From an uncultured Prevotellaceae bacterium (GTDB lineage Bacteria; Bacteroidota; Bacteroidia; Bacteroidales; Bacteroidaceae), in contig CAMZHB010000104.1 of NCBI GenBank assembly GCA_947306605.1, positions 1 through 6,251 on the forward strand: DNA of 6,251 nt, read 5' to 3'. Both the position numbers and the translations under genes were made by a program. This document shows positions 1 through 5,655 of the stretch, piece after piece; the stretch's first letter is position 1, and every line of letters starts with the position of its first letter. The notes beneath the pieces are model-generated. The model was not told where the DNA came from. It saw only the letters and a program-made list of their open reading frames with translations, and ran no database searches.

Positions 1-655
1 CATCGGTGGGATTGGCCTTGCCGTAGAGCAGCAGGTTGGCCGTGTCGCAGTTGATGAAGCAGTTGCCGGTGCCGATGTCCTTGATGGTGCGGAGCAGCGT
101 GGTGGGCGTTTCCTGACCTGTCTCGAAATAGATGTCCACGCCGCGTTCCTTGGCATATGTGGCCAGGTCTTTCATCACGGCGATGAAGTCTTTGTACTGC
201 TGGCAGCCCGGATCTTCGGGGATGAAGCCGAAGTGAGAATGTAAGGCGGGAATGCCGGCCTTTTGGCAAAAGTCGATGCACTTGCGGTAAACTTCCAGTT
301 TCTTCTCACGTCCTTCGGCGGGGACAAGTCCGATGGTTGACGGTCCCTCGGTGAAGTTCCACACGCAGCGTCCCGGCACGGTCAGCGCGGTGGTTATTTT
401 GATGCCGTACTTTTGGCGTGCCGCGTTGAGTTTGTCAATGGTCTCTTGGGTGTAGTTCTGCGGAAAACTTATCTGGCATGAGGTGAATCCCATCTCATGC
501 AGGTTTTTGAAGGTGGCGTCCACGTCTCCTCCGGCTCCCACGATGCAGCCGATGGTGATGGGCGATGGTTTCTTCTTTGCAATACAGGTCTGCCCTGTGC
601 CGACGATCATCATTGCGATCATCAGGAGAATAAGAGTCTTTTTAATCATAATCAT
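1..655 (-). CDS. Exported TIM-barrel sugar-phosphate isomerase/epimerase-like protein (partial, C-terminus missing)
   Basis: The first 218 codons are present and the rest runs off the left edge. The N-terminus (residues 1-26) is a signal peptide: MIMIKK followed by a long Ile/Leu/Met stretch, with possible cleavage after TCIA near residue 26. The protein is therefore probably periplasmic. A repeated beta/alpha pattern follows, with features of the xylose-isomerase-like (AP endonuclease 2) TIM-barrel family: HSHFGF at 139-144, a probable metal-ligand Glu in YFETGQET (E178), and CDTANLLLYGKANP from 203, where D204 matches the acidic residue of the family's DxxNL motif. Family members isomerise or epimerise sugars or inositols using a divalent metal; the substrate here cannot be read from the sequence. 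ATG at 655 was chosen because it directly precedes the signal peptide; the in-frame ATG at 649 is an equally possible start. The ATG at 659 is out of frame and stops after five codons. The gene is separated from the upstream operon by a terminator. Confidence 0.85.
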   Translation of the reverse strand, partial: MIMIKKTLILLMIAMMIVGTGQTCIAKKKPSPITIGCIVGAGGDVDATFKNLHEMGFTSCQISFPQNYTQETIDKLNAARQKYGIKITTALTVPGRCVWNFTEGPSTIGLVPAEGREKKLEVYRKCIDFCQKAGIPALHSHFGFIPEDPGCQQYKDFIAVMKDLATYAKERGVDIYFETGQETPTTLLRTIKDIGTGNCFINCDTANLLLYGKANPTD

Positions 656-692
656 ACATTATTACAGGTTTATTTCTTTCGTTGTTTCCGGT

Positions 693-785
693 TCACTTGA
701 TTCGTGTGCTGCAGGCGGCCGAAATCAGGAGGACCAGGAGCGTCCCCAGCAATTGTTTGGTCTTTTTCGGTTTACAGTTGGTAAT
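693..785 (-). other. Possible tiny lipoprotein-like reading frame without an ATG start
   Basis: Thirty codons read from an ATT at 785 to a TGA at 693. The translation has a Lys-rich start (CKPKKTKQ, residues 4-11), a hydrophobic stretch (LLGTLLVLLISAA, residues 12-24), a Cys at residue 25 and a five-residue tail, STRIK. That layout resembles a bacterial lipoprotein signal peptide, although the lipobox (ISAAC) is imperfect. It lies just downstream of the candidate -7 box at 800-807 and 38 nt upstream of the isomerase start, so both would share a transcript. The frame has no ATG. GTG, ATT and TTG are the only options, and these are rare as starts in this phylum. It could be a real micro-lipoprotein with an unusual start, the remnant of a larger lipoprotein gene, or chance. 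Confidence 0.2.
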
Positions 786-799
786 GGGTATAGACACTA

Positions 800-807
800 C
801 AAAAATA
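800..807 (-). promoter_or_regulatory. Candidate -7 box for the isomerase gene
   Basis: The minus strand reads TATTTTTG, matching the Bacteroides -7 consensus TAnnTTTG. The -33 element is poor: at a 19-nt spacer the sequence is AATG instead of TTTG. Initiation here would give a leader of about 140 nt ahead of the isomerase ATG at 655. No other TAnnTTTG match lies between 656 and 800 on this strand. Confidence 0.35.
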
Positions 808-863
808 CACATTTTTGCCGAATAAACATTTTTTCGGTGTATTTTTCTGCGCACAAAGGTCGG

Positions 864-915
864 ACTTCAAAAATTAGAAACGGCGTCTCGAAATGTTGAG
901 ACGCCGCCTTTGTTC
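864..915. repeat. 21-bp hairpin repeat, two units plus shared tail (copy A)
   Basis: On the plus strand two consecutive 21-bp units fit GTYTC-N8-GARACGCC: 864-884 (degenerate, beginning ACTTC and ending GAAACGGC) and 885-905 (GTCTC, 8 nt, GAGACGCC). A tail, GCCTTTGTTC, follows at 906-915. The same unit and an almost identical tail (GCCTTTGTCC) occur at 5384-5456. The ends of each unit are complementary, so each can fold on itself. The right-hand unit forms most of the terminator of the CPBP gene. Confidence 0.6.
870..906 (-). terminator. Rho-independent terminator of the ATPase-ribF-CPBP operon
   Basis: A perfect 9-bp stem pairs 881-889 (CGGCGTCTC) with 898-906 (GAGACGCCG) around an 8-nt loop. 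Read on the minus strand, the hairpin is followed by TTTCTAATTTTTG, a T-rich tract. It lies about 30 nt after the CPBP stop codon at 935. Orientation and position fit termination of the leftward operon. Confidence 0.8.
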
Positions 916-934
916 TTGTAACCGTACGTTTGCT

Positions 935-1711
935 TCAAATGACGCGGGCCAGCCGCCGCCAGAAATAAAAGGTCAGTATCATGGCCACGCCTATGCCCAC
1001 TGCCAGCGCCGTGGTCGTGGGGAACAGGTCGGCGCTGTTGGCGTCCTGCCCGAATGCCATCGAAGAAATCACGCTGAACGTGTTGTTGGCCACATGGCAG
1101 ACGACGGGCAACCACAGGCTGCGCGTGCGTTCGTAGAGCCAGCCGAGGAACAGGCCGAGAATGAATCCGGCAATCATCTGCGGCGGGTTCATGTGGATGA
1201 GGCCGAAGAGCAGGGCGCTGATGAAGATGGCTGAATGGCGCCACCGCTCGGAGGCATAGAGGGCTTCCATCACGCCGCGGCGGAAGCAGATTTCCTCCAC
1301 CACGGGGCCGAGCACGCAGAGCAGGAGTATGCAGACGGGATTCTTCAGCATGGCGCCCAGTTGGCTTTCTATCAGGTCGGGCAGGTCCATCCGTTCCACA
1401 AACGGACCGAGCCAGAAGACGATGGCTATCAGTGTGGCGATGCTGAGCGCCACGGCCAGCGGACGCGGACGTTGCCACGCGCCGTGTAGAAAGTTTTGGC
1501 CGTTGTTGCTCATCAGGAAGTTCACGATGAACACGACGAGGGGATAGAGCAGCAGGTAGGCGACGGCGAAAGCCCAGGCAAACTGCGGCGTGGTCTGTAC
1601 GGCCGCCATGTCTTTGCTGCCGGTCCAGGCCATTGTGAAGACCATGGCTGCCGTGGCGAACAACTGTTGCAGCACGAAGAAGATAAGGCAAATGATTAAG
1701 GCTTTTTTCAT
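935..1711 (-). CDS. CPBP family intramembrane metalloprotease (Abi/Rce1-like)
   Basis: This 258-aa multi-pass membrane protein carries the three conserved motifs of the CPBP (CAAX protease and bacteriocin-processing) family: EExxxR as EEICFR at 139-144, FxxxH as FGLIH at 169-173, and HxxxN as HVANN at 206-210. The paired glutamates and two histidines form the expected active site within the membrane. Hydrophobic segments lie at about 4-27, 44-67, 85-105, 123-140, 158-195 and 232-250. Known relatives cleave prenylated proteins, process or resist bacteriocins, or have unknown substrates; the substrate here cannot be inferred. ATG at 1711 overlaps the ribF stop codon in an ATGA arrangement, and no Shine-Dalgarno is visible, so translation is probably coupled to ribF. 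It is the last gene of the operon and is followed by a strong terminator. All motifs are intact, so it should be active. Confidence 0.93.
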   Translation of the reverse strand: MKKALIICLIFFVLQQLFATAAMVFTMAWTGSKDMAAVQTTPQFAWAFAVAYLLLYPLVVFIVNFLMSNNGQNFLHGAWQRPRPLAVALSIATLIAIVFWLGPFVERMDLPDLIESQLGAMLKNPVCILLLCVLGPVVEEICFRRGVMEALYASERWRHSAIFISALLFGLIHMNPPQMIAGFILGLFLGWLYERTRSLWLPVVCHVANNTFSVISSMAFGQDANSADLFPTTTALAVGIGVAMILTFYFWRRLARVI

Positions 1712-2637
1712 GATTCGGAAGATGTGTTTCGGATGATACTGAGCGCCTGTTCGCGGTCGTCGGTCAGTTGGCGGCGCAGGGCTTCGGGGGAGTCAAAATG
1801 GCGTTCTTCGCGCAAACGCCACAGGAATTCGACACGCAGCGTCAAGCCGTACAGGTCGGCGTCGGTGTCGAACAGATGGACTTCGGCCGTGCGTTCGCTG
1901 CCTTCGAAGGTGGGACGCGTGCCGATGTAGAGCATGCCGGGGGAATTGGGAGGAGTTGCTTGCACCAGATAACTGCCGTTGGCGGGCAGCATGCAGGGCA
2001 GGTCGGCCACGTCGAAATTGGCCGTGGGGAAACCCAGCGAATGGCCGACGTGGTGGCCGTGGATCACCGTGGCCTGGAAACTGTAGGGCCGCCCCAGCAG
2101 CCGTTTGGCTTCGTCCACACGACCTTCGGTCAGACTCCGCCGGATGCGCGAGGAACTGACGGGGACGTCGTCGACGAGGAACGGCTCGCCATGCAACACG
2201 TCGATGCCGATCTCGCGGCCCATGCGTTCGTAGTCGGCGAAGGTCTCGCCCTGCGGACGCCCGAACCGGTGGTCATAGCCCACCAGCAGGGTGTGCACCT
2301 GGTACGTGTCGCGCACCATATCCAGAAATTCACGGGCGGTCATCGAGGCCAGCTGTTTGTTGAAAGGAAGGATGAGGCACTCGTCGGCACCTGCGGCCAT
2401 CAACAACCTGCGTTTCTCTTCAGTGGTAAGGAGCAGTTCGGGAATGAAACCGCATTGTATGACGGTGCGCGGGTGACGGTCGAAGGTGATGGCCAGTGCT
2501 GTCTCGCCGCGCACTTCTGCGGTTTCCTTCAGCTGATGCATCAGGCTGGCGTGGCCCAGATGGACGCCGTCGAAGAAACCCACGGCGGCACAATAGCGTT
2601 TGCCAGTGTCGGGTTGAAGCCTGTCAGGACTATTCAT
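1708..2637 (-). CDS. ribF: Bifunctional riboflavin kinase / FAD synthetase RibF
   Basis: This cytoplasmic enzyme phosphorylates riboflavin to FMN, then adenylylates FMN to FAD. At 309 aa it has the usual length. The N-terminal FAD synthetase domain (about 14-170) has the nucleotidyltransferase motif GFFDGVHLGH at 20-29 and SSSRIR at 161-166, the latter replacing the common (I)SSTxIR signature. The C-terminal flavokinase domain (about 180-305) has GFPTAN at 202-207 (the PTAN Mg-ATP motif), IGTRPTF at 238-244 and EVHLFD at 252-257, where E252 aligns with the catalytic Glu. ATG at 2637 lies inside the 3' end of the ATPase gene (8-base overlap), and the reading frame ends within the next gene's start. 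It therefore sits between two membrane-protein genes in one transcript. The link is likely co-expression only, since neither neighbour is a flavoprotein. Confidence 0.97.
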   Translation of the reverse strand: MNSPDRLQPDTGKRYCAAVGFFDGVHLGHASLMHQLKETAEVRGETALAITFDRHPRTVIQCGFIPELLLTTEEKRRLLMAAGADECLILPFNKQLASMTAREFLDMVRDTYQVHTLLVGYDHRFGRPQGETFADYERMGREIGIDVLHGEPFLVDDVPVSSSRIRRSLTEGRVDEAKRLLGRPYSFQATVIHGHHVGHSLGFPTANFDVADLPCMLPANGSYLVQATPPNSPGMLYIGTRPTFEGSERTAEVHLFDTDADLYGLTLRVEFLWRLREERHFDSPEALRRQLTDDREQALSIIRNTSSES

Positions 2638-5257
2638 GTCGGCGTGTGAAGAGACGCGTTATTTCACCGGTCCACAGCGTCAGCGACGTCAGTCCGATGA
2701 TGACGAGCCACAGGACGGGGCTCATCGGCACGGTGCGGAAGACGGTGCCGCCGAAAGTGACAATCAGTATCTGGCCCACAAGTATGATGCCCAGCACTAC
2801 CAGCAGTCCGCGGCAACGGCCCAGTCCGCTGAAGGCCGAGCGCCCACTCTGCCATGCCTTGGCGTTAAAGAGGTTCCAGAACTGGAGCATGACGAAGACG
2901 GTGAAGATGATGGTGAGCTGCAGCGGTGTGGCGTGGGTGTCGGTGAGAGCCCACGGGGTGTCGAAGGCCATGGTCAGCCAGAGCATCACCACTGAGAAGA
3001 GCAGGGTGGAGAGGAACACGTTGCGCGTCACGCTGCGGTTGATGATGAAGTCGGTCTGTCGCCGCGGCTTCTCGGTCATCACGGCTGGTGTGGGCGGAAT
3101 GGTGGAGAGGGCCAGCGAGGCGAAGGTGTCGATGATGAGGTTTATCCAGAGTATTTGGGTTACCGTCAGTGGCATTTCCACGCCCACGATGGCTCCCGCC
3201 AGTGTGATGAACAGGGCGGTGAGGCTGATGGTCAGTTGGAACCCGATGAAGCGTTGGATGTTCTTGTAGAGGCTGCGTCCCCACATGACGGCGGTGGCTA
3301 TGGAGCCGAAACTGTCGTCGATGAGGGTGATGTCGCTGGCTTCTTTGGCCACGGCCGAGCCGCTGCCCATGGAGAGTCCCACGTGGGCGAAGTTGAGGGC
3401 CGGGGCGTCGTTGGTGCCGTCGCCGGTGACGGCCACCACTTCGCCGCTCTTCTGCAGTAGCTGCACCATGCGCTGTTTGTCGGCGGGCCGGGCGCGGCTC
3501 ATCACCTTGATTTGTCCCACGCGCTGCAGGGCTTCCTCATCGCTCAGGGCGGCGAAGGCTGCGCCGGTGATGTGGCTTTCGTCGCCGTCGCTGTCGGTCA
3601 CCAGGCCGATGCGCCGGGCTATTTCGAGCGTGGTGCCCGAGGAGTCGCCGGTAATGATCTTGACTTGTATGCCGGCGTCCAGGCAGCGTTTCACAGCTTC
3701 GGGCACTTCCTCGCGCACGGGGTCGGTGATGGCACACAGGCCCACCAGGGTCAGTCCGCCGCTTTCGGCCAGGGCCTGGCAGTCGTTGCCGTCGGCTTCG
3801 GTGACTTCCTTATAGGCGAAAGCCAGGGTGCGCATGGCCGAGGTCTGGAATTTCGACAGCAGGGCGCCGGTTTCTTCGCTTTGGGTACTGTCGGTCTTGC
3901 AGAGAGCCAGCACCACCTCGGGCGCGCCTTTCACGTGGAGCACGCGGCGGCCCGTGACGGCCGATTCGACCAGCGAGGCCATGTATTTGCGTTCGGTCGA
4001 GAACGAGAGTTGGCTCACCAGGGGCACGGCGGTGCGGATGGGCAGGTATTCGTGTCCCATGCGGCGCAGGTGTCGCAGCAGGGCGCATTCCGTCGGGTTG
4101 CCCAGTCCGGTTTCGGCGTCGTCGTTGCCGAGGTGTGCCGTGGCGTTGGTGGCGATGTTTTCAATGAGCAGGGGGGCGTCGGCTTCGTCGTGATGCAGTT
4201 CCGACACCGTCATGCGGTTTTGTGTCAGGGTACCCGTCTGGTCGGTGCACACCACGGTGATGGCGCCCATCGTTTCGCAGGCATGCATGCGCCGTACCAG
4301 ATTGTTCGTCTTGAGCATGCGCCGCATGTTGAGCGCCAGGCTCAGCGTCACGGCCATGGGCAGGCCTTCGGGCACGGCCATCACGATGAGGGTGACGGCG
4401 AGCATGAAGTTTTTCAGGACAATTTGCACGGCCCCTAGGGTCAGGTTCTCCGTGGCTTCGTGGAACGCGGTGAAGTGGGTGATGAGCCCGTGCACGCTGC
4501 CGATGACGAAGACGGCCAGCGACACGATGATGGCCCATTTGTTGATGATGCGGGCCAGCCGCTTCAGTTGGGCGTTGAGCGGTGTCACCACCTGGGTGTC
4601 GGCGGCGGCTTGCTGGGCCACGCGGCCTATCTCCGTGGCGTCGCCCACGCTGTCCACGCGCATCACGCCGTGGCCGTCGAGCACCATGCTCGAGCGCAGC
4701 AGGCGGTTGCCCGGAAACGTGGTTTCGGCGTTGAGCCGCGTGGGGTCGGCCGACTTCGGGCACGACATCTCTCCCGTCAGCGACGACTCGTCAACAATCA
4801 GGTTCACCGAGTCCAGCAGTTCGCCGTCGGCGGGCACTTCCTCGCCCTGGTCCACCAATACCACGTCTCCCACGACGATTTCGCTGCGCGATATCCGCAC
4901 CACCTGGCCGTCGCGCACCACCATTGCCGTCTCCTCGCGGCCCATGCGGCTCAAGGCCTCGAAACGGCGCTGCGCGTCGTACTCGAAGTAGAAACCGATG
5001 CTCGTGGCCAGGATAATGGCCAGCACGATGCCGATAGTCTCCACGAACTGGCCGTTCACCAGTCCGATGACCAGCGACAGGGCGGCGGCCAACAGCAGGA
5101 TGCGGATGATGGGGTCGCGGAATTTGTCAAAATACAGTTTCCACACCGAAGGGCGTTTCGGCGGCGTGAGCACATTGACGCCATGCGCTTTGCGCGCTGC
5201 TTCGACAGCAGCCGGCGTCAGGCCCGATTTCAGGTAATCCTTTGTATGCGATGCCAT
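2630..5257 (-). CDS. Calcium-translocating P-type ATPase, PMCA-type (P2B-like)
   Basis: This 875-aa inner-membrane pump is predicted to export Ca2+ using ATP. The order is typical: N-terminal cytosolic part (1-48), M1-M2 (about 49-90), actuator domain with TGE at 161-163, M3-M4 (about 241-305) with PEGLP at 296-300, phosphorylation site at D339, nucleotide domain with KGAPE at 443-447, DPVR at 512-515, TGD at 536-538, hinge TGDGTNDAPAL at 611-621, then M5-M10 (about 672-864). M4 E297 and M6 N706/D710 (NLIID) are the expected Ca2+ ligands. There are two oddities. The invariant-looking DKTGTLT is DQTGTLT (Q340, codon CAG at 4238-4240). The M5 segment reads FQLTIS with Ser678 where PMCA/SERCA relatives have Asn. 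The frame is intact and all other motifs are normal, so an active pump is likely but altered kinetics are possible. Start ATG at 5257 gives a normal N-terminus. It is the first gene of the operon and overlaps ribF by 8 bases. Confidence 0.95.
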   Translation of the reverse strand: MASHTKDYLKSGLTPAAVEAARKAHGVNVLTPPKRPSVWKLYFDKFRDPIIRILLLAAALSLVIGLVNGQFVETIGIVLAIILATSIGFYFEYDAQRRFEALSRMGREETAMVVRDGQVVRISRSEIVVGDVVLVDQGEEVPADGELLDSVNLIVDESSLTGEMSCPKSADPTRLNAETTFPGNRLLRSSMVLDGHGVMRVDSVGDATEIGRVAQQAAADTQVVTPLNAQLKRLARIINKWAIIVSLAVFVIGSVHGLITHFTAFHEATENLTLGAVQIVLKNFMLAVTLIVMAVPEGLPMAVTLSLALNMRRMLKTNNLVRRMHACETMGAITVVCTDQTGTLTQNRMTVSELHHDEADAPLLIENIATNATAHLGNDDAETGLGNPTECALLRHLRRMGHEYLPIRTAVPLVSQLSFSTERKYMASLVESAVTGRRVLHVKGAPEVVLALCKTDSTQSEETGALLSKFQTSAMRTLAFAYKEVTEADGNDCQALAESGGLTLVGLCAITDPVREEVPEAVKRCLDAGIQVKIITGDSSGTTLEIARRIGLVTDSDGDESHITGAAFAALSDEEALQRVGQIKVMSRARPADKQRMVQLLQKSGEVVAVTGDGTNDAPALNFAHVGLSMGSGSAVAKEASDITLIDDSFGSIATAVMWGRSLYKNIQRFIGFQLTISLTALFITLAGAIVGVEMPLTVTQILWINLIIDTFASLALSTIPPTPAVMTEKPRRQTDFIINRSVTRNVFLSTLLFSVVMLWLTMAFDTPWALTDTHATPLQLTIIFTVFVMLQFWNLFNAKAWQSGRSAFSGLGRCRGLLVVLGIILVGQILIVTFGGTVFRTVPMSPVLWLVIIGLTSLTLWTGEITRLFTRRHE

Positions 5258-5277
5258 GGTTATTTCGTTTTCTGATG

Positions 5278-5285
5278 CAAAAATA
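5278..5285 (-). promoter_or_regulatory. Candidate -7 box of the ATPase-ribF-CPBP operon
   Basis: The minus strand reads TATTTTTG, fitting TAnnTTTG, 20 nt upstream of the ATPase ATG. This would give a leader of only about 15 nt. No TTTG -33 box lies 19-21 nt further upstream, so the match is half a promoter. The actual start may lie further upstream. Confidence 0.3.
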
Positions 5286-5383
5286 CAAATAAATGAGTAG
5301 GAAAGCCCCTTTTCTGTTTTGAAAAACGCGGAAAAACCGAAACTTCGCCGCCCGGTTTTAACATCGCCGCCCGGCCACGCCCC

Positions 5384-5456
5384 GTTTCGGACATTAAAAG
5401 CGGCGTCTCAAACTTCCGAAACGCCGTTTCTGCACCCCGAAACGCCGCCTTTGTCC
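5384..5456. repeat. 21-bp hairpin repeat, three units plus shared tail (copy B)
   Basis: Three tandem 21-bp units lie on the plus strand: 5384-5404 (GTTTC, 8 nt, degenerate AAAGCGGC), 5405-5425 (GTCTC, 8 nt, GAAACGCC) and 5426-5446 (GTTTC, 8 nt, GAAACGCC). The tail GCCTTTGTCC follows at 5447-5456. GTYTC recurs at exactly 21-bp steps (5384, 5405, 5426), as does GAAAC (5418, 5439). Competing folds are possible: GCGGCGTCTC at 5400-5409 can pair with 5418-5425 or, over 10 bp with one mismatch, with 5439-5448. On the minus strand the last hairpin is followed by GCTTTTAAT, so it could act as a weak terminator. It shares unit and tail with the copy at 864-915. Confidence 0.65.
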
Positions 5457-5516
5457 AGCCACATCCAAACCCCGTCGTAAAACAACCGTTTGCTGAAGTG
5501 CTGAAACCTGACCGCC

Positions 5517-5536
5517 GACGCCTTCGCGAAGGTGTC
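5517..5536. repeat. Near-perfect 20-bp palindrome
   Basis: The arms 5517-5526 (GACGCCTTCG) and 5527-5536 (CGAAGGTGTC) are complementary except for one G:T position. The central 12 bp, CCTTCGCGAAGG, are perfectly palindromic. No T-rich run follows in either direction close enough to make it an ordinary terminator. It could be a protein-binding site or a cruciform/hairpin; the role is unknown. Confidence 0.5.
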
Positions 5537-5550
5537 AAAATCGCAACGAA

Positions 5551-5586
5551 ATACAAAAATAGTGGTCCGGCATAACACCGGACCAC
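5551..5586 (-). terminator. Rho-independent terminator of the DUF4332 gene
   Basis: A perfect 9-bp stem pairs 5562-5570 (GTGGTCCGG) with 5578-5586 (CCGGACCAC) around a 7-nt loop. On the minus strand it is followed by TATTTTTGTAT. It lies about 70 nt after the stop codon at 5656, in the right orientation to end that transcript and insulate the ATPase operon. Confidence 0.85.
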
Positions 5587-5655
5587 ACTCCCAAAAACAA
5601 AAAACAATGGTCTCGCGCCCGCGTCCGAAACGCCGGGCACGTCACCGTTACGCGG

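Larger units (their letters stand above)
5258..5655. other. Intergenic region of about 400 bp without a convincing gene
   Basis: This spacer separates the ATPase operon from the DUF4332 gene. From left to right it holds a candidate ATPase -7 box (5278-5285), a GC-rich patch with TCGCCGCCCGG twice (5345-5355 and 5364-5374) inside a 7-bp inverted repeat (CCGAAAC at 5337-5343, GTTTCGG at 5384-5390), a three-unit 21-bp repeat (5384-5456), a palindrome (5517-5536), a terminator (5551-5586) and an isolated half-unit, GAAACGCC, at 5627-5634. A 126-codon open frame crosses it on the minus strand but runs through the terminator and repeat, so I do not regard it as a gene. Confidence 0.7.

Noticed and set aside
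691..790. Truncated neighbour gene caused by sequencing frameshift of the isomerase
   Set aside because: The isomerase has its own complete signal peptide at 655, and the upstream frame carries a separate lipoprotein-like signal, so the two do not make one protein.
483..899. 138-codon open frame on the plus strand over the isomerase start and spacer
   Set aside because: It crosses a clear signal-peptide-coding start on the other strand and ends in the terminator repeat; no domain is visible.
1768..2649. 293-codon open frame on the plus strand opposite ribF
   Set aside because: It is an antisense shadow of GC-rich coding DNA; the opposite strand encodes an intact, motif-complete RibF, and the frame has His/Gly/Gln-rich composition with no domain.
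3512..5275. Long plus-strand open frames opposite the ATPase (3512-4438, 4212-4991, 4460-5275)
   Set aside because: They are antisense shadows of the intact ATPase gene, with low-complexity His/Ala/Gly or Ser/Thr/Arg composition.
5400..5448. Riboswitch or attenuator controlling the ATPase operon through alternative stems
   Set aside because: Alternative pairings exist, but they follow from repeat-unit symmetry. No known aptamer pattern is visible, and the candidate -7 box lies downstream of this region, so it may not be in the leader.
5384..5456. CRISPR array
   Set aside because: The units are 21 bp with internal symmetry and only an 8-nt variable centre; there are no 30-40 bp spacers and no cas genes nearby.
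5260..5640. 126-codon open frame on the minus strand between the DUF4332 gene and the ATPase
   Set aside because: It runs through the DUF4332 terminator, the palindrome and the 21-bp repeat; the translation has Arg-rich and repeat-derived (FRGAETAFRKFET) stretches and no recognisable domain.
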